From Thalassovita mediterranea (GTDB taxonomy: Bacteria; Pseudomonadota; Alphaproteobacteria; Rhodobacterales; Rhodobacteraceae): a stretch of 64,000 bases of DNA. The stretch lies in the NCBI RefSeq assembly GCF_001458435.1, contig NZ_CYSF01000006.1:558001-622000 (forward strand). The letters run 5' to 3'. Position 1 is the stretch's first letter. The number at the start of each line of letters is the position of its first letter. The notes under the pieces were generated by a model that was not told the origin of the DNA, ran no database searches, and saw only the letters and a program-made list of their open reading frames with translations. The position numbers were made by a program, and so were the translations under genes. This document shows positions 8,432 to 16,646 of this stretch, one piece after another.

Positions 8432-9277
8432 ATGAAACTTCTGCGTTATGGCCCTGTTGGGCAGGAAAAACCGGGCCTGCTGGATACAGACGGCAACATC
8501 CGCGACCTATCTGACAAAGTCGCTGATATCTCGGGCGCTGTGCTGTCGGATGCTGGCCTTGCTACGATCCGCGACTTGGACGTAGACGCCCTTCCCTTGG
8601 TCGAAGGTTCCCCCCGCATTGGGGCCTGCGTCGGGCAGGTGGGCAAATTCATCTGTATCGGTCTGAACTATGCCGATCACGCCGCTGAAAGCGGCATGGA
8701 ATTGCCCGAAGAGCCGGTGATCTTCTTCAAAGCAACCTCAGCGATTACCGGTCCCGATGACACCGTGGAAATCCCCCGCAATTCGGTCAAAACCGACTGG
8801 GAGGTCGAACTGGGCGTCGTGATCGGGAAAGAGGCCAAGTACGTATCCGAAGCAGATGCGCTGGATCATGTCGCTGGATACTGCGTCGTGAATGACCTGT
8901 CTGAACGTGACTTCCAGCTGCATCGTTCGGGCCAATGGGTCAAAGGTAAATCCGCTGACACTTTCGGCCCAATCGGTCCGTGGTTGGTAACACGCGACGA
9001 AATCACCGACCCGCAGAACCTGCCAATGTATCTGGAAGTGAACGGGCACCGCTATCAGGACGGTTCCACCAAAACTATGCACTTTGATGTCGCGACGGTC
9101 ATCTCGCATCTGTCGCAATTCATGTCGCTGCAACCCGGCGATGTCATTTCGACCGGCACCCCTCCGGGCGTCGGGCTGGGCCAGACACCCGAGGTCTACT
9201 TGAAACCCGGCGACGTAATGGAATTGGGCATCGAGGGTCTGGGCGTACAACGCCAAAAGGTCGAGGCAAGCGCATGA
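8432..9277 (+). CDS. fumarylacetoacetate hydrolase family protein, probable 2,4-diketo-3-deoxy-L-fuconate hydrolase
   Basis: 281 aa from the ATG at 8432, with GAGGAAAAG as ribosome site 15 bp after the SDR stop. The FAH fold core is present: a CIGLNYADHAAESG segment, a DWEVELGVVIG segment supplying acidic metal ligands, an NDLSERDFQ segment and a KSADTFGPIGPW segment, ending GTPPGVGLG. The family uses Mg2+ or Mn2+ to hydrolyse a C-C bond in diketo acids. In the non-phosphorylating L-fucose pathway this step gives pyruvate and L-lactate. Its 3' end overlaps the dehydratase start (ATGA, 9274-9277). Confidence 0.88.
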   Translation: MKLLRYGPVGQEKPGLLDTDGNIRDLSDKVADISGAVLSDAGLATIRDLDVDALPLVEGSPRIGACVGQVGKFICIGLNYADHAAESGMELPEEPVIFFKATSAITGPDDTVEIPRNSVKTDWEVELGVVIGKEAKYVSEADALDHVAGYCVVNDLSERDFQLHRSGQWVKGKSADTFGPIGPWLVTRDEITDPQNLPMYLEVNGHRYQDGSTKTMHFDVATVISHLSQFMSLQPGDVISTGTPPGVGLGQTPEVYLKPGDVMELGIEGLGVQRQKVEASA

Positions 9278-10563
9278 CCAAGATCACAGGTCTCAGAACC
9301 GAAGATCTGCGCTTCCCAACCTCGGCCAGCTTGGATGGGTCGGACGCAATGAACCCCGATCCGGACTATTCCGCGGCCTATGTGGTTCTGGAAACAGATG
9401 GTCCTCATGCAGGCCATGGCCTTACGTTTACAATCGGTCGGGGCAACGAAGTGTGCGTTGCCGCGATCGAAGCATTGGGCGCGCTGGTCATCGGTTTGGA
9501 CCTGGACTGGATCACTGAAGATATGGGCCGGTTCTGGCGCCATATCACCAGCGACAGCCAATTGCGCTGGATCGGCCCGGACAAGGGCGCGATCCATCTA
9601 GCGACCGGTGCCGTGGTCAATGCCGTTTGGGATCTGTGGGCCAAAGAGGCTGACAAACCAGTGTGGCAACTGGTCGGTGAAATGAGCCCCGAAGAAATCG
9701 TGCGCCTAGTCGATTTCCGCTATCTGACGGACGCGATTACCCCCGACGAGGCGCTGGCTCTGCTGACAAAGGCCGCCAGCGGAAAACAACAGCGCATCGC
9801 GTCGCTACAGGCCGAAGGATACCCCTGCTACACAACCTCGGCTGGTTGGCTTGGCTATACTGATGAAAAGCTGCGCCGCTTGTGCCGCGAAGCGAAAGCG
9901 GCTGGTTTCACCCACACCAAGTTCAAGGTGGGCCGCGACCTGGCCGATGACATCCGCCGCCTGACCATCGCACGCGAAGAATTGGGCGACGACATGAATA
10001 TCATGATCGACGCCAATCAGGTCTGGGAAGTGGATCAAGCCATCGACTGGGTCAAGGCGCTGTCGTTTGCGCGTCCTTTCTTTATCGAAGAACCGACAAG
10101 CCCTGATGATATTTTCGGCCACAAGACCATTCGCGAAAGTGTGGCACCGATCAAGGTTGCGACGGGCGAGATGTGCCAGAACCGCATCATGTTCAAACAG
10201 TTCATCCAGCAAGGCGCGATTGACATCGTTCAGATCGACAGCTGCCGGATGGGTGGCCTGAACGAAGTGCTGGCCGTCATGCTCATCGCCGCAAAATACG
10301 ATCTGCCCGTCTGGCCTCATGCTGGCGGCGTGGGCCTGTGTGAATATGTGCAGCACATGTCGATGATCGACTATGTCGCCATATCGGGTGAGAAGGACAG
10401 CAAGAGGATCGAATTTGTCGATCATCTGCACGAACACTTTGTGGATCCCTGCGTTGTCAAAAATGGTGCCTACATGGCCCCGCAGCGCCCTGGCTTCTCG
10501 ATCCAGATGAAACCCGAAAGCATCAGAAATTTCCGTTTCCTGCCAAAACTGGCAGCGGAATAA
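9274..10563 (+). CDS. fucD: L-fuconate dehydratase (enolase superfamily)
   Basis: 429 aa, usual length for L-fuconate dehydratase. The N-terminal lid contains RFPTSASLDGSDAMNPDPDY, typical of this group. The barrel has a KFKVG Lys-x-Lys catalytic motif near residue 213, metal ligands in MIDANQVW (Asp), FIEEP (Glu) and ATGEM (Glu), and the catalytic His in WPHAGGVG. The reaction is dehydration of L-fuconate to 2-keto-3-deoxy-L-fuconate. Coupling to the two next enzymes of the route supports the assignment. L-fucose dehydrogenase and lactonase are not in the window. Confidence 0.93.
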   Translation: MTKITGLRTEDLRFPTSASLDGSDAMNPDPDYSAAYVVLETDGPHAGHGLTFTIGRGNEVCVAAIEALGALVIGLDLDWITEDMGRFWRHITSDSQLRWIGPDKGAIHLATGAVVNAVWDLWAKEADKPVWQLVGEMSPEEIVRLVDFRYLTDAITPDEALALLTKAASGKQQRIASLQAEGYPCYTTSAGWLGYTDEKLRRLCREAKAAGFTHTKFKVGRDLADDIRRLTIAREELGDDMNIMIDANQVWEVDQAIDWVKALSFARPFFIEEPTSPDDIFGHKTIRESVAPIKVATGEMCQNRIMFKQFIQQGAIDIVQIDSCRMGGLNEVLAVMLIAAKYDLPVWPHAGGVGLCEYVQHMSMIDYVAISGEKDSKRIEFVDHLHEHFVDPCVVKNGAYMAPQRPGFSIQMKPESIRNFRFLPKLAAE

Positions 10564-10627
10564 CCCCTGCCGCCTGACACAACAACAAAACAAACAGGCG
10601 GTTCAAAATCTTCATGGAGGAAAAGAA

Positions 10628-11602
10628 ATGTTCACTTTCAAACAAGCTGTCTTTGGTGCGGCCTGCCTGTCTGCGTTTGGCGCAACCGCGGGCGTGGCAC
10701 AGGAAACCCTGCGTTTTGGCCACGTTTATGAGGCGTCTACCCCTTATCACGCGGCAATGGTCAATGCGGCCGAACTGTTAGAAGCAAAGACCGACGGTCG
10801 CTACACAATGGAAGTGTTCCCCGCATCCCAGCTCGGCAAAGAAGCCGCGCTGAACGAGGCGTTGTCGCTTGGTACTGTTGATGCGATCTATACCGGCGTT
10901 GCCTTCCTCGGTCAGTCATATGGCCCGATCAGCATCTCGGATTATCCGTTCACAATGCGCTCGTTTGAGCATTGGAAAGCCTATGTAAACTCTGACCTCT
11001 TTGATGAGATGGCAGGCGAATACAAAAACATCTCAGGCAACACCATTGCCACGATGACCTACTATGGCGCCCGCCATGTGACATCGAACAAACCGATTTT
11101 GGCCCCCGCCGACATGGACGGCCTGAAAATCCGTACCCCCAACGCCCCTGCGTATCAGATGTTCCCGAAAGCAACCGGCGCCAACCCGACACCGATGGCA
11201 TTTGCCGAGGTGTATCTGGCCCTGCAGCAAGGTGTTGTGGATGCGCAGGAAAATCCGCTGCCGACCATCCAGTTCAAGAAGTTCTACGAAGTGCAGTCCA
11301 ACATCAACCTGACTGGCCATATCACCAACTCTTTGGCAGTTGTGGTATCGCCAGTCACGTTGGGCAAAATGGGCGACGATGGACAGCTATTGCTGGATGC
11401 ACTGGCTGAAGCTGCCGCTGCCACTTCGGAAGAAATAGTTCAATCCGAAGCAGAGCTTGTCAGTTGGTTCCGCGACCAGGGTGTAAACGTGAACGAAGTA
11501 GACCGCGCACCGTTCATGGCAGCTGTCTCACCAATGCTGACCAGCGGCAATGTTCCGTGGGACAAAGAAATCTTTGAACGCCTGCAAGCCATCCAAGAAT
11601 AA
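10628..11602 (+). CDS. dctP: TRAP transporter solute-binding protein DctP family
   Basis: 324 aa with an N-terminal signal peptide (cleavage probably after GVAQ, near residue 24), so it is periplasmic. An AGGAAAAG-type ribosome site precedes the ATG. The DctP hallmark is present: the KIRTPNAPAYQMFPKATGAN stretch with its substrate-carboxylate Arg, followed by MAFAEVYLALQQGVVDAQENP. Such proteins deliver sugar acids or other carboxylates to the DctQM permease. Its place behind the fuconate enzymes suggests L-fuconate or a related aldonic acid as ligand. Confidence 0.93.
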   Translation: MFTFKQAVFGAACLSAFGATAGVAQETLRFGHVYEASTPYHAAMVNAAELLEAKTDGRYTMEVFPASQLGKEAALNEALSLGTVDAIYTGVAFLGQSYGPISISDYPFTMRSFEHWKAYVNSDLFDEMAGEYKNISGNTIATMTYYGARHVTSNKPILAPADMDGLKIRTPNAPAYQMFPKATGANPTPMAFAEVYLALQQGVVDAQENPLPTIQFKKFYEVQSNINLTGHITNSLAVVVSPVTLGKMGDDGQLLLDALAEAAAATSEEIVQSEAELVSWFRDQGVNVNEVDRAPFMAAVSPMLTSGNVPWDKEIFERLQAIQE

Positions 11603-11611
11603 TCCTTGTGA

Positions 11612-11645
11612 CGGGCCCGGATCATCTCTGGGCCCGCCTTTCTTT
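11612..11645 (+). terminator. intra-operon hairpin with T-rich tail (partial terminator)
   Basis: A 7-bp GC stem (CGGGCCC / GGGCCCG) followed by CCTTTCTTTCT lies between the binding-protein gene and the dctQ gene. In binding-protein-dependent transporters such sites let the binding protein be made in excess over the membrane subunits. No other terminator or promoter is seen here, so some readthrough is expected. Confidence 0.65.
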
Positions 11646-11661
11646 CTGGGAGGAGAGAACA

Positions 11662-12204
11662 ATGTCGAGGGACGAAACCCCACCTGAAATTGACTTCGAT
11701 GCGCTGGCTGCCGAAGACGAAGCACACTTTCAGACTTACAAGATCACTTTCGCCGACTACGGGCTGTTGTCGATATTCGCGGCGTTGTTCGGGGTGGTCT
11801 TCTTGCAGTTTTTCACACGCTACGTGCTTAACGACTCTGTCGCGTGGACCGAAGAGGCGGCGCGCTATTTGCTGATCATCTTGGGCTTTGCTGGTGCGAT
11901 CCGCTGTCAGGCGGTTGGCAGCCACATCGCACTGGAATTCGTCGACAAATACTACGGCCGTAAACTGGGGCTGGTTCACCTGTTTGCCTTGGCCGCATCT
12001 GTCGTGTTGTTCGCTGTTATCATTTGGTCCGCCTATGAACTGATCCAACGGACATCTTTTCAGCAGATGGTCTCGCTTCCATTCCCGAAATACTACCTGC
12101 ACATCGCCGTTATGGTCTTAACCACAGGCAACCTTGGCGTCGTCGCCTTTCAAATCGTGCAGCGCCTGAAAACCCTGAAATCCCGAGGTGCAACATGGGC
12201 CTGA
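11662..12204 (+). CDS. dctQ: TRAP transporter small membrane subunit DctQ
   Basis: 180 aa from ATG 11662, chosen for the GGGAGGAGAG ribosome site just upstream. Four hydrophobic segments with the DctQ features VFLQFFTRYVLNDSVAWTEE and AIRCQAVGSHIAL are visible. It joins the large DctM subunit in the inner membrane and is needed for Na+-driven uptake. Its last 10 bases overlap the dctM start. Confidence 0.9.
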   Translation: MSRDETPPEIDFDALAAEDEAHFQTYKITFADYGLLSIFAALFGVVFLQFFTRYVLNDSVAWTEEAARYLLIILGFAGAIRCQAVGSHIALEFVDKYYGRKLGLVHLFALAASVVLFAVIIWSAYELIQRTSFQQMVSLPFPKYYLHIAVMVLTTGNLGVVAFQIVQRLKTLKSRGATWA

Positions 12205-13475
12205 TCATTCTCTTTGCATCGCTCTTTATTCTGATGGCGCTGCGGGTGCCGATTGCGTTCTCTCTGGCGCTGTCGTCTTTTGCTTACATCCTCTATTCCG
12301 GTCTGCCGCCCGTCTTGCTGATGCACAATATGGTCAATGGCATGGACAGCTTCCCATTGCTGGCGATCCCGTTCTTTATCCTTGCTGGGGCGCTAATGAA
12401 CTCGGCGGGCATCACTGCGCGCATCTTTGGATTTGCCCGTGCCATTGTCGGCTGGATGCACGGCGGTTTAGGCCATGTAAATGTCGGTGCCAGCATCATC
12501 TTTGCCGGCATGTCCGGTGCCGCTGTAGCAGATGCCGGTGGATTGGGGGCTATCGAAATCAAAGCGATGCGCGAAGCGGGCTATGACGACGATTTCAGCG
12601 TCGGCGTAACCGCGGCCTCTTCTACCATTGGGCCGATCATCCCCCCCTCTCTGCCGCTGGTGATTTTTGGTGTTATGGCCTCTGTCTCCATCGGGAAACT
12701 CTTTGTCGCGGGCATTATCCCCGGGCTGTTGATGGCACTGTCGCTATCCGCAATGATCTGGTGGATGTCGCGCAAACGGGACTATCCGCGCGACGTCAGC
12801 TTTAGCCCCACCGTGATCGCCACCCGTTTCAAAGCGGCTTTCCTACCGCTGATGACCCCCGTGATCATCGTCGGTGGCATCGTATCTGGCGCGTTCACAC
12901 CGACCGAAGCCGCGATCGGCGCCGCCGCTTACGCGTTGTTCCTTGGTACAATCGTGTACCGCACACTCAGCGTCCGGAAACTGGCGGTCATTTCACTGGA
13001 AACCATCGAAACAACTGCTGCGATCATGATGATTGTTGGCGCAGCCTCGGTCTTTGCGTGGATTTTGACCGCCAATCAGGTCGCCGCCCAATTTGCCGAA
13101 TTTGTCCTGTCGTTCACCGACAGCAAAGCGGTCGTACTACTATTGATCATGGCGGTGGTGTTGATTGTCGGGCTGTTCATGGAAACCATCGCAGCGATTT
13201 CCATTCTGGTTCCGGTGCTGATGCCGGTCGCCGCACAGTTCGGGATCGATCCGGTCCACTTGGGGATCATCGTCATCTTGAATCTTATGCTGGGACTGTT
13301 GACCCCGCCGGTCGGCATGGTGCTGTTTGTTCTGTCGCGCGTTTCGAAGGTGCCGTTTGAACAATGCGTCCGTGCCACCCTGCCCTTCCTAATCCCACTG
13401 ATCGGGGTGCTATTACTGCTGACGTTCGTGCCCTCACTGGTGCTTTGGTTACCGGAGCTGCTTTACGGCGCCTAA
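12195..13475 (+). CDS. dctM: TRAP transporter large permease subunit DctM
   Basis: 426 aa, normal DctM length, strongly hydrophobic throughout (about 11-12 segments). Family marks include MVNGMDSFPLLAIPFFILAG near the N-terminus, FAGMSGAAVADAGGLG, AASSTIGPIIPPSLPLVIFG and LTPPVGMVLFVLSRV near the end. It is the Na+-coupled channel of the transporter, last gene of the operon, followed 27 bp later by a strong terminator. Confidence 0.95.
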   Translation: MGLIILFASLFILMALRVPIAFSLALSSFAYILYSGLPPVLLMHNMVNGMDSFPLLAIPFFILAGALMNSAGITARIFGFARAIVGWMHGGLGHVNVGASIIFAGMSGAAVADAGGLGAIEIKAMREAGYDDDFSVGVTAASSTIGPIIPPSLPLVIFGVMASVSIGKLFVAGIIPGLLMALSLSAMIWWMSRKRDYPRDVSFSPTVIATRFKAAFLPLMTPVIIVGGIVSGAFTPTEAAIGAAAYALFLGTIVYRTLSVRKLAVISLETIETTAAIMMIVGAASVFAWILTANQVAAQFAEFVLSFTDSKAVVLLLIMAVVLIVGLFMETIAAISILVPVLMPVAAQFGIDPVHLGIIVILNLMLGLLTPPVGMVLFVLSRVSKVPFEQCVRATLPFLIPLIGVLLLLTFVPSLVLWLPELLYGA

Positions 13476-13502
13476 CGGCCATCCATGTCCCGAAAACATG
13501 CA

Positions 13503-13540
13503 ACCAGCCTGTCGCTGTGCAAAGCGGCAGGCTGGTTTTT
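13503..13540 (+). terminator. Rho-independent terminator after the TRAP operon
   Basis: A 14-bp stem (ACCAGCCTGTCGCT / AGCGGCAGGCTGGT, one mismatch) with a 6-nt loop is followed by TTTTT. It closes the fuconate-TRAP operon. Confidence 0.9.
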
Positions 13541-13950
13541 TAGTTCAAAAGCAGCGTCATAGACCACGCGTTGCCTCCGCCTACAAGCTGACGCTACGAA
13601 ATGCTAACAAAAATTGAATTTCGCTCCATCCCTGCCAGAGCACGGCACAACTATTGCACCTTCGCCCTGCAAGGTTGCTCAACCAAAAACACGACAGCAT
13701 CCAAGCTTCAGAATTTCAGCTTTAGCGGATCGCCCAACACAGGGTGCACCAAATAAATTATTGCGTGATCAAGGGGTAAGTTGCATCCAATGCGCATCAA
13801 AAATTCTGCCGTAAAGGCAATCATTGATTTCCGTTTCATTAAAAAACAGTCCCTGCGAACGCTAAAAACCTGAGCTACCCCTCGAAATTTGGACACTGAT
13901 ATAAGCTACGATTTGCTGTCCGCTGATCTTCGACAAAAAGGAGATCAGCG
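13541..13950. other. gene-free stretch before IS remnants
   Basis: About 410 bp without a convincing gene. Short open frames here lack ribosome sites and family features. The segment from about 13872 (CTACCCCTCGAAATTTGGACAC) looks like the end of an IS3-type element leading into the OrfA remnant at 13951, although no matching right end is found. Confidence 0.5.
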
Positions 13951-14046
13951 ATGTCGAAACGGAAACAACACGCGCCTGAGTTCAAGACGAAAGTCGCGCT
14001 TAAGGCTGATCCTCCCCCCACTGAAGTGATCCGCGCTTATAGTTAG
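13951..14046 (+). pseudogene. IS3-family OrfA remnant 1
   Basis: Codes for 31 residues starting MSKRKQHAPEFKTKVALKA, the N-terminal start of IS3-type OrfA transposase subunits, preceded by an AAGGAGATCAGCG ribosome site. It ends at TAG after the ADPPPTEVIRAYS stretch. A normal OrfA is about 90-100 aa, so most of the gene and all of OrfB are gone. Confidence 0.75.
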
Positions 14047-14063
14047 GAAACGGAGGATCACAT

Positions 14064-14303
14064 ATGGGAAACAAACGACACAAGCCGGAAGAGATTGTCA
14101 CGAAGCTTAGGCAGATTGAGGTGCTGTGCTGCCAGGGAATGCCGCGCATTGATGCAATCAGGCAGGTTCAGATAACGGACAGACATTCCATCGCTGGCGT
14201 AAACAATACGGCGGTATCCATGCCGCCCTGCGCGGGTTTGACTGCGCAGTCAAAAAGCTCAGAAATGCCCCACTCAGGAAACCGCACATATAAGGTTAAC
14301 TGA
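14064..14303 (+). pseudogene. IS3-family OrfA remnant 2, frameshifted
   Basis: Begins MGNKRHKPEEIVTKLRQIEV, followed by LCCQGMPRIDAIRQVQIT, the N-terminus of the IS407-type OrfA. After about residue 38 the frame shifts: the expected TFHRWRKQYGGI continues in another frame from about 14182. A one-base loss near 14178-14183 explains it. No OrfB follows. This remnant starts 17 bp after the first one, and the two come from different IS3 subgroups, so IS elements have inserted here at least twice and decayed. Confidence 0.75.
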
Positions 14304-14633
14304 AGCGCTGTCAGGTGAGCCGGGGGGGAGAGTAATGATCGGGCAAGTCGCGACTAAACCGAAAACAAACCCAACGCCGCCCACAAGGGGGCAGCGCAGG
14401 GGCTTGAGCGTCAAAAAAACACAAGTCATTGATTTTTATTAATATATGGCGGAGGAGGTGTCCCCCTGCATCTAACTTATATGAACCTATCTGCACGCAT
14501 ATGCACTCATATGAACCGGTCATTTGTACTTTAAGTACTTGTTATTATGTGTTATATTTTAGATGAGCTGTCTCATACCGTGCCACGGCGCCTCAGCCAA
14601 TCTTAATCTTTATAATGGGTAGGATATTGGGTA
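14304..14633. other. left junction region of the integrative element
   Basis: 330 bp without a gene. It holds the left attachment repeat (14427-14460). Inside the element, ATGAACC repeats at 14481-14487 and 14511-14517 are 30 bp apart and come with CATATG repeats; these could be arm-type integrase sites. The DNA is clearly more AT-rich than the flanking chromosome. Confidence 0.5.
14427..14460. repeat. attachment site, integrase-side copy
   Basis: TATGGCGGAGGAGGTG (14445-14460) is identical to the 3' end of the tRNA-Ser gene (25693-25708, other copy). Eighteen bp to the left the 11-mer CATTGATTTTT is also shared at the same distance (14427-14437 and 25675-25685). The repeat marks one end of an element of about 11.2 kb; this copy ends inside the tRNA and would not make a functional tRNA. 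Confidence 0.85.
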
Positions 14634-15866
14634 ATGCCAAAGATCGCAAAAGAACTGTCTCCACTTGAAGTTTCGCGCCTGAACAAACCTGGGTTTAAGG
14701 CTGTTGGCGTCGTTCCCGGACTTGGGTTACAAATTCGAGGGCAAGCGCGCTCTTGGATATTGCGGGTTAAGATCGCTGATAAGGTTAGAGATATTGGCTT
14801 AGGTGGATATCCGGGTGTCACGCTAGCGATGGCACGCGAAGCAGCTCGGCAACTACGAAGCAAAATCGAATCTGGGATAGATCCGATCCAGGAGCGCAAA
14901 GTCCGTAACGACGAGTTGCGAGCAGCACAACGAAAACGCCTACTTTTTGTGGATGCCTGTCGTCAGTTTCTTGAAGACAAGCAAACTGAATGGGGCAATG
15001 CCAAACATCGGCAACAATGGGAAAATACCCTCCGAACACATGCTCTGCCAGTCTTGGGTAATCTCGCAGTGGACGACATCGAATTGGCCCATGTCTTGGA
15101 GGTTCTTAAGCCTATTTGGCACAAAACACCCGAGACGGCTAAACGCACACGTGGCCGGATAGAAAAGGTTTTAGACTGGGCCAAGGTACATGGACACCGA
15201 GATGGCGAAAATCCTGCTCGATGGCAGGGAAATTTGGAGAACGCGCTACCTTCCATTGCTAAGGTCCGCGTCGTGAAACACCATCCAGCGCTACCCTATC
15301 ATGAAATTGGAGCATTCATAAAACGACTGAGAGAGCGCAACGGAACAGCGGCAGTTGCTCTAGAGTTCCTCATTCTGACATCTGCACGGTCAGGAGAGGT
15401 TCGAGGAGCGACGTGGCAGGAATTTGATTTGAAAAAGCGTGAATGGATAATTCCCGCAGAGCGTATGAAAGCCCGTAAAGAGCATCGCGTCCCGCTCTCA
15501 GATCGCGCGGTCGAAATTCTTACGGAAATCCCAAAGGGCCAAGGTGATGAAATTGTGTTTAAAGCAGTGCGAGGTGGGGTTTTGTCAGACATGACACTCG
15601 GTGCAGTTCTGAAGCGCATGGAAGTGCCAGTCACGACTCATGGTTTCAGAAGTACTTTCCGAGACTGGGCTGGCGAAACGACAGCATTCCCAAGAGAGGT
15701 CATCGAGCATGCGCTTGCGCATCAACTCAAGGATAAGGCCGAAGCTGCATATGCCAGAGGAACGCTGATGGAAAAACGGCGGAAATTAATGGCTGCTTGG
15801 GCAGAATATTGCGAACAAGCCACAAATGCTCCGGGCACTGTCATCCAGATACGTACATCGCATTAA
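14634..15866 (+). CDS. int: tyrosine recombinase/integrase, P4 type
   Basis: 410 aa, a typical length for island and P4-type integrases. N-terminal DUF4102-like arm-binding domain (residues 1-90, including the segment from IRGQARSWILRVKI to DIGLGGYPGVTLAMAR), then a SAM-like core-binding domain (about 100-190). The catalytic domain has Arg in TSARSGEVRGATW, the HGFRSTFRDW box (His-x-x-Arg), a His in ALAHQ and the nucleophile Tyr in AAYARGT. It recombines the attachment site at the tRNA-Ser 3' end. It starts 173 bp inside the left repeat and reads into the element. Confidence 0.95.
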   Translation: MPKIAKELSPLEVSRLNKPGFKAVGVVPGLGLQIRGQARSWILRVKIADKVRDIGLGGYPGVTLAMAREAARQLRSKIESGIDPIQERKVRNDELRAAQRKRLLFVDACRQFLEDKQTEWGNAKHRQQWENTLRTHALPVLGNLAVDDIELAHVLEVLKPIWHKTPETAKRTRGRIEKVLDWAKVHGHRDGENPARWQGNLENALPSIAKVRVVKHHPALPYHEIGAFIKRLRERNGTAAVALEFLILTSARSGEVRGATWQEFDLKKREWIIPAERMKARKEHRVPLSDRAVEILTEIPKGQGDEIVFKAVRGGVLSDMTLGAVLKRMEVPVTTHGFRSTFRDWAGETTAFPREVIEHALAHQLKDKAEAAYARGTLMEKRRKLMAAWAEYCEQATNAPGTVIQIRTSH

Positions 15867-16106
15867 GGGATTATAGATTTTCCCGAAACGCCTACCTATA
15901 CACAATATTTAGTTGCTCAAAAAATTTACAATACACTATATTGACATGCACTGGGTCTATCTGGCACACTCAAGAAAGGCACATGTATGGGCGCTTCGTT
16001 GCATACCCATTTCTACCGCACCACGGAAGTAACCAAGCTGACCAGATTATGCTGGAGCTTCGTTATGATGCCTTCCCACACTGGAAACAACCCGGAGGTC
16101 ATAGAA

Positions 16107-16346
16107 ATGGACCAAAACCAAAATACATTGCGTGCGCAATTGGATTGCATTCAAATCTTTGGGGCACTGCCAGATGACGCGCTGGTTGACCTAAAAACGG
16201 TAAGTACGCTCGCATCTCGAAGCCGTTCTTCAATCTATCGCGACATACGACTGGGCTACTTCGTGAAGCCCCTACGTCTCGGCAAGATATCAAGCCGATG
16301 GCGTGTTGAAGATGTCCGTGCCTATCTCAATGGCAACTCTATGTAA
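16107..16346 (+). CDS. alpA: AlpA-like DNA-binding protein (excisionase/regulator)
   Basis: 79 aa from the ATG at 16107, preceded by CGGAGGTC. The frame extends upstream, but that part shows no family features. The core LVDLKTVSTLASRSRSSIYR is an AlpA/MerR-type helix-turn-helix, followed by LRLGKISSRWRVEDVRAYL. Such proteins often activate integrase or act as excisionases in P4-like elements. Its place between integrase and primase fits this. Confidence 0.8.
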   Translation: MDQNQNTLRAQLDCIQIFGALPDDALVDLKTVSTLASRSRSSIYRDIRLGYFVKPLRLGKISSRWRVEDVRAYLNGNSM

Positions 16347-16436
16347 AAACCGCGCGCTCAAAGGCAGCTGTAGAACGGTTTACCGTCTGTTATTTAGCTT
16401 CTCTACGGCGCGCCTCCAAATAACATGGAGAGTCAA

Positions 16437-16646
16437 ATGTCATACGTTACCGTCATCAAGTCGGTCCAACTGTCGACGCTGATCCAACGCTTCTTTTTAG
16501 ACGGCGAAGGTAAAGTCAAAAAATACTTACTCAGTGGAATTTGGGACGGAAAATTTCCCAAATCGCAGAAATTTGGCCATCGGCCGATCTTGGCTAACGA
16601 GGGTTTACAGAGTCGTTGTGAGTGGTGGTTGGAGGATGAGAAATGA
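16437..16646 (+). CDS. small unknown protein coupled to primase
   Basis: 69 aa from ATG 16437 (MSYVTVIKSVQLS), with GGAGAG as ribosome site; ATG 16425 is an alternative. It is basic and Trp-containing, with the pattern SGIWDGKFPKSQKF, but I know no family. It overlaps the primase start (ATGA, 16643-16646), so it is probably made with the primase. Upstream is a 7-bp inverted repeat (GTTATTT 16389-16395 / AAATAAC 16418-16424) that may be a control site. Confidence 0.6.
   Translation: MSYVTVIKSVQLSTLIQRFFLDGEGKVKKYLLSGIWDGKFPKSQKFGHRPILANEGLQSRCEWWLEDEK

Noticed and set aside
13614-13814. Small gene after the TRAP operon
   Set aside because: No ribosome site or protein features; the stretch follows a strong terminator and precedes IS debris.
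14427-14460. A second tRNA gene at the left repeat
   Set aside because: Only the 3' end sequence is present; no anticodon or D-arm follows. It is the attachment repeat.
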